NCBI RefSeq assembly: GCF_026914185.1
Contig: NC_070561.1
Coordinates: 5,270,001-5,334,000 of the forward strand
Origin: Puccinia triticina
Lineage: Eukaryota; Basidiomycota; Pucciniomycetes; Pucciniales; Pucciniaceae
Direction: 5' to 3'
DNA length: 64,000 nt
Part shown: one piece after another, positions 21,074 through 32,732 of the stretch
How the letters are laid out: each line of letters opens with the position of its first letter
Numbering within the stretch: position 1 is the stretch's first letter
Made by a program: the position numbers and the translations under genes
The notes under the pieces: generated by a model
The model's database searches: none
Told to the model about the DNA's origin: nothing
What the model saw: the letters and a program-made list of their open reading frames with translations, nothing else

Positions 21074-22185
21074 AGAGATGGCATATGGCACCCGGGTACC
21101 TGTGGCGGGTGCGGGTACCCCCCTGTTTTTTCACAAATTCCTCAGGTGCAGAGGGGGAGGTACCCGGGTGCCAGGCACAGGTACCCGGGTATCACCTTCG
21201 ATGGCCGGCTGACTGGTCATCGAGAGGTTGTAGCGCCTTCAATGACCAACTGACCGGTCATTGAGAGGTTTTATCCTCTTTGATGGCTGGCTGATCGGTC
21301 ATTGAGAGCCTTTATCCTTTTTGATGACCCGCGGTCAGCCGGTCATCGAGAGGTTGTATCCCTTTTGATGACCGGTCAGCCGGTCATCAAGAGTGTAGCC
21401 TCTTCGATGGCCGGTCAGCCGGTCATCAAGAGTGTAGCCTCCTCAATGACCAGCCAACCAGTCATCAAGAATGTAGCCTCCTTGATGACCAGCCGACCGG
21501 TCATCAAGAGGTTGTAGGCTCTTCGATGACCGGCTGAACAGTCATCGAGAGCTTTTATCCTCTTTGATGACCGGTCAGCCGGCCATCAAGAGGTTGTATC
21601 CCTTTTGATGACCGGTCAGCCGGTCATCAAGAGGTTGTAGGCTCTTCGATGGCCGGCTGAACGGTCATCAAGAGGTTTTATCCTCCTCAATGGCCGGCTG
21701 ACCGGTCATCAAGAGGTTGTAGGCTCTTTGATGACCGGCTGAACGGTCATCGAGAGCTTTTATCCTCTTTGATGACCGGTTCAGTCGGTCATTGAGAGGT
21801 TGTATCCCTTTTGATGACCGGTCAGCCAGTCATAGAGAGGTTGTAGGCTCTTCGATGGCCGGCTGAACGGTCATCAAGAGGTTTTATCCTCCTCGATGGC
21901 CGGCTGACCGGTCATCGAGAGGTTGTAGGCTCTTTGATGACCGGCTGAACGGTCATTGAGAGCTTTTATCCTCTTTGATGACCGGTTCAGTCGGTCATTG
22001 AGAGGTATCCTCTTTGATGACCGGCTGACCGGCGGGTACCCGTCCAGGTACCCGCCGTCCTTCCCACCAGAATTCTGGACACCCGCACCCGCACCCGGCA
22101 CCCGCCGGCGGGTACCTGTAGGTTCAAACGGGTACCTGCCAACGGGTACCGGGTACCCGGCAACAAGTACCCCTTTGCCATCTCT
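21074..22185. mobile_element. 1.1-kb non-autonomous element filled with CCGGTC palindromic array
   Basis: Exact 10-bp repeats ATAATGGTTT flank it (21064-21073 and 22186-22195). It begins AGAGATGGCA and ends TGCCATCTCT, a perfect 10-bp inverted repeat, followed inward by GGTACCC-rich arms (21090-21190 and 22030-22175). The inner 21200-22030 is a tandem array of roughly 40-45-bp units of the type GATGACCGGTCAGCCGGTCAT plus AAGAGGTTGTA. No transposase is encoded. The 9-11-bp duplication range fits Mutator-like elements best, but that assignment is inferential. Confidence 0.85.
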
Positions 22186-22195
22186 ATAATGGTTT

Positions 22196-22655
22196 TGGCC
22201 GCCCCAAAAAGCTGGCAGGAAATTTTCTTGAAAAAGAGAAAGTTTCTGAAACCACATCAGGCTCCTTGAAACCAAAGGTAAACTCTTTCTGATTTCCCAA
22301 ATTCCCACCCAAGTCCAATGGCCATTGGCACTGAAGTGGGGAAATTTCCACATGTCCTCGACTTTCTCCCTCCGTTATCATCCATCCACTCTCCACTCAA
22401 CCCACCCACTCAGGTTTGTCCCCTCTCCCCCCCCACCTCCATACTCTCAAACAGGCACCTCTTCAAACCATCCATCATCCCAATCCTCCAGCTACTCCCC
22501 ACCCCATGGCCCCTTTCCCCCACTGCTGCCGCTTGGCTGCTCATCCCCCCTCCTCATTCCATGCGCATTCCGGCCAGTTCTTTGATCCCAATCTCAAGGC
22601 CAAAAGACTGGTAAAGTTTTCATATTAGTCTGTCAGTCAAGATCACTGAATCAGT
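22196..22655. other. AAGTTTC remnant and C-rich unique stretch
   Basis: The AAAGTTTC repeat block ends near 22280. The rest (22290-22620) is C-rich with poly-pyrimidine runs and no credible gene. Confidence 0.35.
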
Positions 22656-23591
22656 CACCAGGATAATTAAATTGTCACCCAACGTTGGGTGACATCTTGC
22701 AACTTTGGGTGCAGCTCCAGAGCTGCATCCCCGCTCTTCTTGCAACCTGGTATGTATGCACTTACTTGCTCATGAGTGCCCATTCACTCAGCGGCCAGCC
22801 TGACCAACCGCTCAACAAAGCGCGCTAAGTAAGCTCAGGGTGTGGCATGTGTAAACTAGCCAGCAAGACAAGAGCCCCCCAACTACATACATATTGCAGC
22901 CCTCACACACTCTTGGGTGCAAGCGCTACTTGTGCTGGATGACCGGCCCCGCTTCCAACCTCACACACTTATGGGCCAGCCACGTGTAGTGCTTGCAATG
23001 GCTGGCCCAAGAGTGTGTGAGGTTGGAAGTAGGGCCGGTCATGCAGCACAAGTAGTGCTTGCAATGACCGGCCCAAGAGTGTGTGAGGTTGGAAGCGGGG
23101 CCAGTCATCCAGCACAAGTAGTGCTTGTGATGGCCGGCCCAAGAGTGTGTGAGGTTAGAAGCGGGGCCAGTCATCCAGCACAAGTAGTGCTTGCAATGAC
23201 CGGCCCAAGAGTGTGTGAGGTTGGAAGCGGGGCCGGTCATCCAGCACAAGTAGCACTTGCGATGGCCGGCCTGAGAGTGACGGGGGCGGTCATCCATCGG
23301 GTGTAAAGCTCACGCGGGCATCACCCTACTTTGGATGACTAGAGCTGATCATAAGGATTTAGCTCTCAAGGGAGGGGGCTACGACTTGCTGGTTTGCACA
23401 CCCTCAGCTCGCTGAGCTCACCACTGCTCAGTGCTGAGATGCGCAAGCGCTGCAACAAGAGAGTTGCTGAGTGTTTCTCATAAATCCATATTATTTCTTC
23501 TCTGGAACCAGACAAGCTGGAAAGGTCGGAGAGCCCGCAGGAGCTGTCCTGATTTCACTTGACGTTGGGTGACAATTTAATTTTCCTGGTG
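22656..23591. mobile_element. CAC-terminated element with 66-bp tandem repeats, 3-bp target duplication
   Basis: A 30-bp terminal inverted repeat, CACCAGGATAATTAAATTGT onward at 22656-22685, pairs with 23562-23591 with one mismatch. It is flanked by AGT on both sides (22653-22655 and 23592-23594). The inner end of the repeat is itself palindromic (GTCACCCAACGTTGGGTGAC). CAC-type ends with a 3-bp duplication suggest the CACTA superfamily. No transposase is encoded. Confidence 0.75.
22925..23285. repeat. five tandem 66-bp units
   Basis: Units start with GCTTGCAATG-type sequence at 22991, 23057, 23123, 23189 and (diverged) 23255, exactly 66 bp apart. Each contains the inverted pair ATGACCGGCCC and GGGGCCGGTCAT. 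This differs in length and spacer from the 43-46-bp arrays elsewhere, yet the CCGG-centred core is the same. Confidence 0.9.
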
Positions 23592-23594
23592 AGT

Positions 23595-24295
23595 ATGACT
23601 GATTTCTTCCTTGTTTGCTTTTGCTTTTTTTTTCTTAAAATTATGTTTTCAAGCAAGTCCAAGCCAATTGTGACCAGAATTTATGCCAGTTACCCAGCTG
23701 ATCTTCTCCTCAGGCCACTCTCTAGCTGCCTGATTCTCTGACCAAGGCTGGTGAGGATGAGCATCTGAACGGCGGCCAAAGTGGGCCGGGCGCAATGTGG
23801 CAACTGGTGACCAATTATCCCAGTGAGCCAATGGGCAAAGCCAATGGGGCTTCATGAAGGGCAGCAACACCCTGCTGAAGTTCCCCAGCCATCCAGCCAC
23901 CCCAACACCGCCCAACCACCCCAAAACCGCCCAACCACCCCAAGACCGCCCCACCACCCCACCGGCCAGCAATTTACATTGTTGAGTTTGGGCGCTCAGA
24001 GCAATAGTCAGCTGGCCCAGGCACATGTAAGAGCATCTCTAATGGAGCCGCAAACTGAGCGTTCAGGGGCGAACTTTGGCCGCCTGGGTTTCTTTCTTGC
24101 ACGCTAACGGACCTGCAGAACAACCCTGAGAACACTTCTGGGGGCAGTCAAACCCGCAATCACCTGCTGACTTCTGCGGGTTGCCTCCCAGCCGCAATTG
24201 ACTAGAAACACCTCCATCCACTTGACTTCATCGGCAAAGATGGTCCACAACACGCACCTACTCCTACTCAAAGCTCTCCAAGACAGAAAAAAACA
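23595..24295. other. non-coding stretch with a short CCACCCCAA minisatellite
   Basis: Positions 23886-23962 repeat a unit like ACCACCCCAAAACCGCCCA about four times. The sequence GTTTGGGCGCTCAGAG (about 23988) recurs at 30555, just beyond the Copia element. No gene is supported. Confidence 0.45.
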
Positions 24296-24935
24296 TGTAT
24301 GCATTGGATCAACATCAAGGATCCTCTTGATAACCGGGTCTGTTCCGGTCACTGAGAGGAGCAAATACTCCTCTCGATTACTGGTTCTCTTGGCTATTCA
24401 TGGAGAAGAGTAAACAATCACCTTGATGACCGGTTCTCTGCAGTCATTGAGAGAAGTAAACAATCACCTTGATGACCGGTTCTCTCCGGTCATCAAGAGG
24501 AGTAAACACTCACCTCAATGACTGGGCCCGTTTGGGACATTGAGAAGAGTACCATGTAAGATAACTCCCCTCAATGACTGGTCCGCTTGGGTCATTGACA
24601 GGAGTGTTTCCTCCTCTTGATGACCAGGTTTACTCCGGTCATCAAGATATGTGCATGGTCCTCTCCAGTCATTGATCAGAGGAGTAAATAACTCCGCTCA
24701 ATGACTGGACAGTTCTCTCCAGTCATCAAGAGGAGTATAATATAAGATTATCCCTCTCAATGACTGGTCCGCTTGGGTCATCAATGGGATTTTTTACTTT
24801 GTTTTCTCCAGTCATTGAGATACATGCATCCCAATGAATAGAACGTTCTGGTCATTGATGTACATGCCTCCTGATGACCAGAACGTTCCGGTCATTGAGG
24901 GGAGTATGCTATACTCCTATTGATGACTGGAACAA
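24296..24935. repeat. diverged CCGGTCAT palindromic array
   Basis: Units such as CCTTGATGACCGGTTCTCTC then CGGTCATCAAGAGGAGTAAA repeat with considerable divergence. I could not find terminal repeats that delimit an enclosing element. Confidence 0.7.
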
Positions 24936-25281
24936 GGGTGGTGGGTGGTGCTGGAGGAGTTATTTGTCTCTTGGATTGTGGCTTGAAGTTGAACTGCCAG
25001 TCCATAATTGGAGCTGAGCCGCAACTGCTGTGACATGTGCTTGCAGGCTGGGGAACGCAGGCAAACTGCCCCCCGGACCGTTGGAGATTCTCCAAGGGTT
25101 CAATGAACCCTCACTGGAGACAACAAAGAACAAGGCAAGAATAAGAGACAAGGGCCTTTTGAGTTCTAGTTCCAAACGGGGTAGCTAGAATTGCAAAGGC
25201 TAGTCAAGAGAGATCAGATCTCTCTGGATAGATACACTGACAAAGAAGAAGGAAAAGGAGCTCACCTAGTCAAGAGAGATT

Positions 25282-25380
25282 TGTTGAGATGAGGGGTGGA
25301 AAAACTCCACATCTGGAGTATCTAGGAGACAAGAGGCGGACGGGGAGGAGCAATGAACTCTAAGGATTCCGACTACAACA
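25282..25380 (+). repeat. Copia 5' LTR
   Basis: It begins TG and ends CA, is 99 bp long, and is preceded by the AGATT duplication. The following bases (GATTAAGAGTTGTCAAGC) should contain the primer-binding site, but I do not recognise a tRNA match. Confidence 0.88.
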
Positions 25381-25449
25381 GATTAAGAGTTGTCAAGCTA
25401 ACAAAGAGCTAGTCCATTCACTGCGACTCCGGCACATCACACTTGGCTT

Positions 25450-27242
25450 ATGGTCAAAACTCGTCGGGAACATCCTGAATTAACTGGACCATTCCCTCCA
25501 CCAACTTGGGCAAAACGTCCAAAACAGACAAAAGCATACAAAGAACTTCTTAAACTCCCACCCTTACCTCCCTCCCCAACTGAAGAAAAACCAAATCCTC
25601 TAGATCCTGATCATCCACCTTCAACTTTCATCTTGGCGGTATTGTACATATTTTCCAAAGTAATAACTCGACACATTGAAGAAGACCGAGCAACAGCGGC
25701 TCCAATCCTAACTGGCAATTGGTTTATCAACAATCCTTTTGGCTTACAAATCTTAATTGGCATCCCTACTCCTCAATACCGGCCAAAGAACAACATACCT
25801 TGCAATACATACTCAGAACACTCCCCATCAGAGTCATTGTCCACGATATCCAATTTTGTCTTGAGCTCCGAACCAATTTCTCCACATATGTCACAGGCCG
25901 CCCTGATTGACATTTCACCCAGAAGCAGATTTCTGCAACAACCAAGCATCCACAAACAAGATGTTGAACAACTGGCCCCCGATGGATCCAACTTCAACAA
26001 ATGGAAGCAAGGACTCACCAGAATCATACTAATCACCCTCGGCCATCCCAATTCTTTCGATGATCCCAAGAACTATAAAAACTATTGATACAAGAAAACG
26101 CATGTCTCCTTTAATTCATTCAAGTCACGGTTCACAACAAACTCTTGTCGCTGGTCAATCGAGTCACCACGGGTACGGAAGCTTATGAAACGGTCCAGAC
26201 CAACTTCCAAGGAACCGTCAGATTCCGCCAGGTTGAGCTGGTCAACAAGCTCCTGGAGCTCCGGATTTCTGGTCCCGCCACCAAACCACCCAACCTCCAA
26301 GGGTTTTTCAATAAAGTCTTCAACATCTTTGCTGACCTCAAGAAGGTGGGAGCAGGCTTTTCGCCAATTGTCAAGAGCCTCATCCTACAGTCCATATTGC
26401 CCACTCCGCCATCCATATCCCGTTCTCAACTATTCCAGAATATATCACTCCGGCTTGGAGACAAGAAAGACGTCACCGCAAGAGATATACAAACTATCAT
26501 CACTTTGGCTTACGGAGAAAGCTACTGTTTTAACTTTGATCAACAACAGAATGTTTCCGTATTTCACACTTTTCAAAACCCGTCAGCTCCAAGACCATCT
26601 GGATTGGCCGCCGCAAACCAACAAGGATGGAATTTCCCCAATCAATCAAACTACCGGCCCATTCTGCGTGGAAGTTTCCCATCACAATCCCAACAAAAAC
26701 CACCAAACAGCCAGAATCAACAATGTCAGCAAATCGTGGGCCGTCCCGGCCACCCGACTGTCAAAAATATTTCTGCAGCCATCAAAAACATCAAAAAAGG
26801 AAACACCAATCCGAGCAACCCCACAATTTTTGATGGAAAACCCTGTACCTATTGTGGGGTTTTGGGACATTGGAGATCTTCTTGTCCAACACTCCGCAGG
26901 GATGCCAACCTGCCACCTCCCAACACCCCCACCAATGGTTGCCCTGTTTCCGGTTTTGCCCGCCAGGCCGCTTCCCCAAACAACCCACCCACTGGCACTG
27001 AACCAAATGTGGCAGTTCGTTCAGCCATGGGCGCGGATGCAACGGTTGCTGCCGGCAATGGCACGATTTTGGATTCAGGGGCAACCCATCACGTGAGCGG
27101 CTCTTTCCAATCTTTCTCTTCTTTAGTATCACTCAAACCACCCATGAAACTGAATCTGGCATTGTCCACTGGTACAATGTTGGCGACCCACAGTGGTCAC
27201 CTGAAGATAACCAATGGGGATGGTACCCTAATGATACCTTGA
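25450..27242 (+). pseudogene. Copia gag and protease, frameshifted
   Basis: The frame from ATG 25450 ends at 26086-26088. A second frame (26145-27242) carries on with a gag region (RQVELVNKLLELRI), a zinc knuckle CTYCGVLGHWRSSC (about 26845-26886) and the aspartic protease motif LDSGATHHVSG (about 27070-27102). The two frames are not in register, so gag-protease is interrupted in this copy. Confidence 0.75.
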
Positions 27243-27260
27243 GTCCTGTTCAGCCCGGAC

Positions 27261-28171
27261 ATGAAAGGAAAACTTCTTAGCCTTGGCCAGCTTATCAACT
27301 CAGGTTTTTGTCCATTTTTCCTTCCCAATCATGACATCATTTTGGTCTCCGATTTCGCTTCTATAACGGCTTTTTATTGCAACCGATCTTGGATCGTCAC
27401 TCCAAATTCTTTCCATCTATTAAATCATTCCGCCTTGAAAGTTTTGACTTGACTATCTTCCAAAATCTATCTGTCTTCCTACAATTGGCATTGCCGCCTC
27501 GGCCACGTTTCTGACCCGATCGTGAAGGATTTTCTTCAACAATTTTTCCCTTCCTTTGACCTGAAGTCTTGGCAGCCGTTCATATGCAAGACTTGCAAAA
27601 AGACCAAGAGCAAAAGGCACTGTCATTCTCTCCCCGAATTTATACCCCGTGAAAACCAACTCGACCTCCTTGTGACAGATGTCATGGGCCCTTTTGACCC
27701 TGACATATACGGCAACCGATTCCTCCTCACCATACATGATCACGCTACCACGTATTCTTTTGTCTACCCCATTAAATCAAGATCCAAAGTCCCATCAATC
27801 ATATCTGCACTTGTAAAGAAACTGGTCAATCACTTTAGTTGGGCTCCTCAATTTATCAGATGTGATAACACCAAAGAATACACCGTGCAACCTCTTTCCA
27901 ATTATCTTGACTCATTCGGTTGTCAGATTATTTTCACTTCTCCTTACACCCCTGAACAAAACGGCGAAGCAGAACGGCTCAATCAGACCCTCGGTGACAT
28001 CGCCTACTCTACTCTGGCTCATTCTGAACTTCCCTCAAAACTATGGTCACATGCTTATAGGTGTGCATGCTTCCTTGTCAATCGATTATCCAACCACCGG
28101 TGCAAATCCACTCCGCTTGAACTCTGGTCCAGCCGAATACCTGAAGCAACAGCATTTTATCCTTTCAGGGC
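27261..28171 (+). pseudogene. Copia integrase, 5' part
   Basis: A pre-integrase piece (KLLSLGQLINSG) is followed from 27522 by a rve-type core: first Asp in VTDVMGPF, second Asp in RCDNTKEY, and Glu in PEQNGEAERLNQ. The first Asp region follows a CKTCKKTKSK motif that belongs to the HHCC zinc domain. The frame is broken between 27242 and 27522 and by the MITE at 28172. Confidence 0.75.
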
Positions 28172-28387
28172 CACTGCCAGCATATTTGGCTGGGATGAAG
28201 TCATCCCAGTTTAACTGGGATGCACTCAGTCAGTTCAAAATGGGTTGGTCTTGACCAATGAAATATAAATCCAAGGTACCCCCCTTGGATTTATATTTCA
28301 TTGGTCAAGATCAAACAAGTTGAAATTGGTTGATTTCATCCCAGTTTAACTGAGATAACCTTATCCCAGCCAATTCTGCTGGCAGTG
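28172..28387. mobile_element. 216-bp CACTG-ended MITE inserted in the Copia integrase
   Basis: The ends CACTGCCAGCA and TGCTGGCAGTG are inverse and are flanked by GGC (28169-28171 and 28388-28390). The interior folds on itself through two arms CCAATGAAATATAAATCCAA and TTGGATTTATATTTCATTGG. Removing the element and one GGC restores the host frame: FRARATIHLPKERRRK reads straight through. This proves the boundaries and the 3-bp duplication. Confidence 0.92.
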
Positions 28388-28390
28388 GGC

Positions 28391-30209
28391 CCGGGCCACA
28401 ATCCACCTCCCAAAAGAACGGCGCAGAAAACTTGATCAGAGGGGATGGACAGGCTATTCGTGGGTTATCAAGATGAAAAACGGGGCTGGTTCTTCTGGAA
28501 CCCATCTACTCAGAAGGTTATAAACTCTGAGTGTGCAACTTTTCTGGATTTTCAAGGAATACCTCTCTTACCTGCACCTGACACATTAGCTAACAATCAA
28601 ACCATTTTTAGAGTTCTGACCCTGGGACAAGAACGGACCAAAGAAATATGTGAAGAACAAGATTCTCACATTGACAACCTGCAGGCAATATCTGATTCAG
28701 AAATCCCGACATCACTCAAAAACGCACTACAATCGCCGGCGTCATCAGAATGGCGAAAAGCATGCATGTCCAAATGGGATCAAATGCTTGATATCAACAC
28801 CTTTGAGTCCTCGAAAAAGAGGGAAAACATTCAATTGGCACTCAATTTGTTTTTGATATCAAGCGGAACGCAGATGGGTCAATTATGAAGCTCAAAGCAA
28901 GATTTGTCGTGCAAGGGTTCAAGCAACATCTAGGAAAGGACGTCCGGTCAAATTTTGCACCTACAGCATCCCTGTTGACTCTCCGGGTTCTACTCAACCT
29001 TGCGCCCAAGAATAAATGGATCATTAATTTGTTCGACATCACGGGGGCTTTTGTTCACAGCCCAATTGAAGAAACAATCTACGTGGATCCTCCAGTTGAA
29101 CTTTTCCCACATCTATCCGGCAAATTACTCCAACTAAAGAAAGCCCTTTATGGGACCCGACAAGCCAGCCGATGCTGGTGGAAGCATTTCAAAGGCCTTT
29201 TACAGGGTTGGGGATTTACATGTGATGAAGTAGAAGAATGCTTGTACCGATACAAGAAAAACAACTTGGTAATCATTGTGTGGATAGACGTTGACGACGG
29301 CATTGTTTTTGGTTCAAATCAGGACAACATCAACCTCCTCCAACAAAAGATGGAATCTAGCCTACAGGTCAAATGGGATTTCAAACCGGATAAGCTGGTG
29401 GGCATACATCTTGAATATGAGGATGACTCAATGTTTCTTGGTCGACATCTTCTTGTTGACCAAATTGTATCAAAATTCAAAACAGAAGTATCCAACAAAC
29501 TAATTTCAACCCATACTCCTCTGACAGGTGACAATCTTGTGACATCTTGGGGTGAACCTGTGGCAGCAACCCTTTATCAATCTCTAATAGGTTCAATCAA
29601 CTACCTTGCGCTGGGCACGAGACTCGACATCAGTTTTGCCGTCAACTATCTGGCTTGGTTCAGTTCCAACCCAAACAAAACACACTGAAAATTCTTATCC
29701 CACCTTGTTCAATACATCAACACAACAAAATCAAAACAACTTTGACTGCACCCCTCTGGGGATGACATGGTGGCTTGGGTCGATGCCAACTGGGGCCGCA
29801 AATTTCAGCAATTGACATCAGGATTTGTGATCACTCTCTACAATAGTCCGATAGCTTGGGGTTCTAGACGGCAGAAAGTTGTGGCAACGTCAACCTGCGC
29901 CGCCGAGTTCATCTCTCTAGGATCATTGGTAGATTTCTTACTTTTTCTGACTCCAATCATTTGGTTGTTGGACAAGAATCCCCAAATCACCATCAAATGT
30001 GATAATCGGGCGGCGGTATTAATTTTGGACAACAATGCTTCAAAAGGCAAGATGAAGAGCCTTGAACGCAACTTCTTTTTTGTGAACAACGCGATCAGAG
30101 AACACAACATCAAACTTGAATGGGTTTCAACAAACAAGAAATAGCGGATTTCCTTACTAAACCGGTCAGGGCAAACATTCACGGCAACATCATGGATAAA
30201 ATCTTCAAA
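28391..30209 (+). pseudogene. Copia reverse transcriptase and RNase H, frameshifted
   Basis: After the MITE the frame reads RRRKLDQRG and then shifts to FVGYQDEKRGWFFWNP, the conserved end of the integrase module. Reverse transcriptase spans about 28600-29690 (KARFVVQGFKQ; FDITGAFVHSPIEETIYV; KKALYGTRQASRCWW; catalytic IDVDDGIVFG). A stop at 29686-29688 precedes RNase H (WVDANWGRK; STCAAEFISL; CDNRAA). The final IADFLTKP motif lies one frame off the preceding stop at 30142-30144. The usual Y-V-D-D is VDVDD here, which is normal for Copia. Confidence 0.82.
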
Positions 30210-30308
30210 TAAATCTCTTGTTTTTCTCTTTTTCTACCTGGATCAATCATTCCATTATTTTCTATTTATTCAATCGTTGTATTTAGTTGTGTGGAGTTTG
30301 AGGGGGAG

Positions 30309-30407
30309 TGTTGAGATGAGGGGTGGACAAACTCCACATCTGGAGTATCTAGGAGACAAGAGGCGGGCGGGGAGGAGAAATGAACTCTAAGGATTCCGAC
30401 TACAACA
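30309..30407 (+). repeat. Copia 3' LTR
   Basis: It is 99 bp, matches the 5' LTR at all but three positions seen by eye, and is followed by AGATT at 30408-30412. Confidence 0.88.
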
Positions 30408-30412
30408 AGATT

Positions 30413-32048
30413 AGATCTCTGCTTGACTAGGGAAGAGCGGGGTCGAGTCTAAGTACTTGTGTCCGCAGGGGGTTAGGGGTAGGTGATTGCATAGCCCCTT
30501 GTGTCAAGACCCAATGTTGAGGGGGGGGCTTCAAATCACAACCCCGTCAAGTTTGGGCGCTCAGAGAAACAATCAGCTGCCCCAGATCATGGGCCAGCTG
30601 TTGAGCTTCTGCCCAGTAGCCAGTCTGGGAAGGCCAACAGACCCATCACACTCCTGCTTGTCTAGCCCGTGCTAGTCAAAAACAGCTTGTTGCTTTTAAG
30701 GACCATGAGTTTTATCCATTTATTCCTTCCAGCCCTCCTTCATGCCCTCTTGTCTCACCGGTCCCAAAATTCATCCTTCTACCAACTCATCAGGTATCAA
30801 GGCTCAGTAATTTTGTTGTACTTTTCCACAGAGTAAAAGTTTCCCCAACCAACTCATAACTTTTTCTGGAATAGAAACCAAATGTTTACCAAATGTAAGT
30901 ATTTGGTAGAAGTCTTGGAAAACATCTCAACTTCAACTTGGTTTCCGCCGCAAACAGGACCTGATGTTCAATCTGAATTATATTGAAAACTTTCTTGAGT
31001 GGTTTCAAATACCACTCAAGAAGGTTTGCTTGGAGCCATTCTGTACCTGTTCCCTGCCTGTCTCCAAGCACTCACCCACTTCTTTGCCAGCCCGCTCATG
31101 ATTGTCTGCTTTGGGGTCCTCAACCTTGATAACAGCTTCAGCAGTATGATCATAGACATGAAAACCTTTTGTCTCAAATCCGCTGGCCCAGCAGCGGCCA
31201 AAGGGCAAGTTCAGGACCAATGGAAGACCTGCTGGAGCGCCAAGCTTGCAAGGATTGGATGGTTTAAGACTCAAAAGTTGTTGTGAAACCCTTTTGCTGA
31301 ATGGAGAATGGGATGGTGGAGTTGCAAGCTCTGTCCTTCTAACTACCAGATAACAAGACCCACCAAGGTAATCTTGGAAATTTTTAATCATGTAATAGGA
31401 TTGGTTGGTTCAGGATGAAGTTGTTTGATCAATATGTGTATAGAGTATAGAGTAGTAATACTGTAATAATGAGTGTTGGTGATGAAGATTTGAAGAGGGG
31501 GAATTGAACTGAGGTTGGGTGAGGTATTGGGATTAATGACAAGAGTTGGGATGGAACCCGGGTTGGCTCACTCAGGTGAGGCATGAACAGTGTGATCCTG
31601 GTTGAAGCATAGTGCTCCCACACTGTGGGAGCACTATGCTTTAACCAGGATTGGAACCAACAACAGGGTACTGGCACTAGGCACTTGTTATATTGATGCC
31701 GAGAAGAATGTGTTAGACTTTCAATTGCACTTGTAAGGGTAATAATATGATATTGTAGGTAGTATATAATTCGGTGTGATGAGGAGTGATATGGTGTGAT
31801 GTGGGGGGAATGTAGAGGGGTCATTCCAGTGGGTGACTATAGGTTATTTTGTGTGAAACATCCATTTCTGGGGTTAATTTTACAATATTTTTTATGTATA
31901 AAGAAGAAAAGGAAATTTTTATATTTCTCTGCATAGAAACACAGGAATAAATACCACAACAGCTTGAGTTCCTGGAGAAGGTCAAGGAACTTGAGCTCAT
32001 CCTCCTCCATTACTCCCTCTTCTGGTCACGCAGAAACTTCAGCTGTCT
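30413..32048. other. non-coding stretch with a perfect hairpin at 31595-31651
   Basis: No gene is supported. Positions 31595-31651 form a long inverted repeat (ATCCTGGTTGAAGCATAGTG with its near-complement CACTATGCTTTAACCAGGAT). It may be the core of a fold-back MITE. The remainder, including weak open frames at 31000-31390, shows no recognisable protein. Confidence 0.45.
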
Positions 32049-32404
32049 TAATCATGGGGTCAGCCTAAATGCACTCCAAACTTTTACTTCGTGCACTCCA
32101 CATTTTTGGCTTTGGGGGGCCAGCACTCCAACAAAGTTGGAGTGCCTTGATTTTGTACTCCCAAAACATGGAGTCCCCAGATGGGCACTCCATGTTTATT
32201 GGAGTACACAACTGGGTACTCCAAAATTGACCAAAATAGGGGAGTGCAGCTAGATGCACTCCAAAAAAAATGGAGTGTAAGCCCAAGCACTCCACCTTTT
32301 CAGTGAAGGATTTTGGCTTTGCACTCCAGCTGGCAAATACCAAATGGAGTGCATTGGGGTGCACTCCAAGTCTCCTTTTTTTTGGAGTGCCCACAGCAAT
32401 CACA

Positions 32405-32732
32405 CCTCTCTGACCGGTCTGGACCGGTCATCAAGGGGCACACAAGCAGTCATCCAGAGGGCTCATACCTCTTGATGACCGGCGCGGACCGGTCATCAGT
32501 CACACCTCCCGATGACCGGCACAGACCGGTCATTGAGAGGACTCACACCTCTTGTTGACCGGTCACCACCGGTCATCAAGAGGACTCACACCTCTTGATG
32601 ATTGGTCAGACCGGTCATCAAGGGGACTCACACCTCTCGATGACCGGTCATCACCGGTCATCGAGGTGAGTCACATTTCTCAATGACCGGTCAGACCGGT
32701 CATCAAGGGTAATAACACCTCTTGATGACCGG
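32405..32732. repeat. CCGGTC palindromic array, left part
   Basis: About seven units of the type GATGACCGGTCA...ACCGGTCATCAAGAGGACTCACACCTC. The array is cut by the Gypsy insertion within its CCGG core (32729-32732). Confidence 0.85.

Larger units (their letters stand above)
25282..30407 (+). mobile_element. Copia (Ty1-type) LTR retrotransposon, decayed, 99-bp LTRs
   Basis: LTRs at 25282-25380 and 30309-30407 (TGTTGAG to CTACAACA) are each 99 bp and differ at three positions I can see. AGATT flanks both sides (25277-25281 and 30408-30412). A purine tract (GAGGGGGAG) precedes the 3' LTR. The order gag, protease, integrase, reverse transcriptase, RNase H defines the Copia superfamily. The reading frame is broken by several frameshifts and stops and by a 216-bp MITE in the integrase region. 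The 99-bp LTR is unusually short. Confidence 0.9.

Noticed and set aside
31005..31391. Minus-strand open frame of 128 codons
   Set aside because: No recognisable motif, weak start context, and it ends in repeat-like DNA. Not enough to call a gene.
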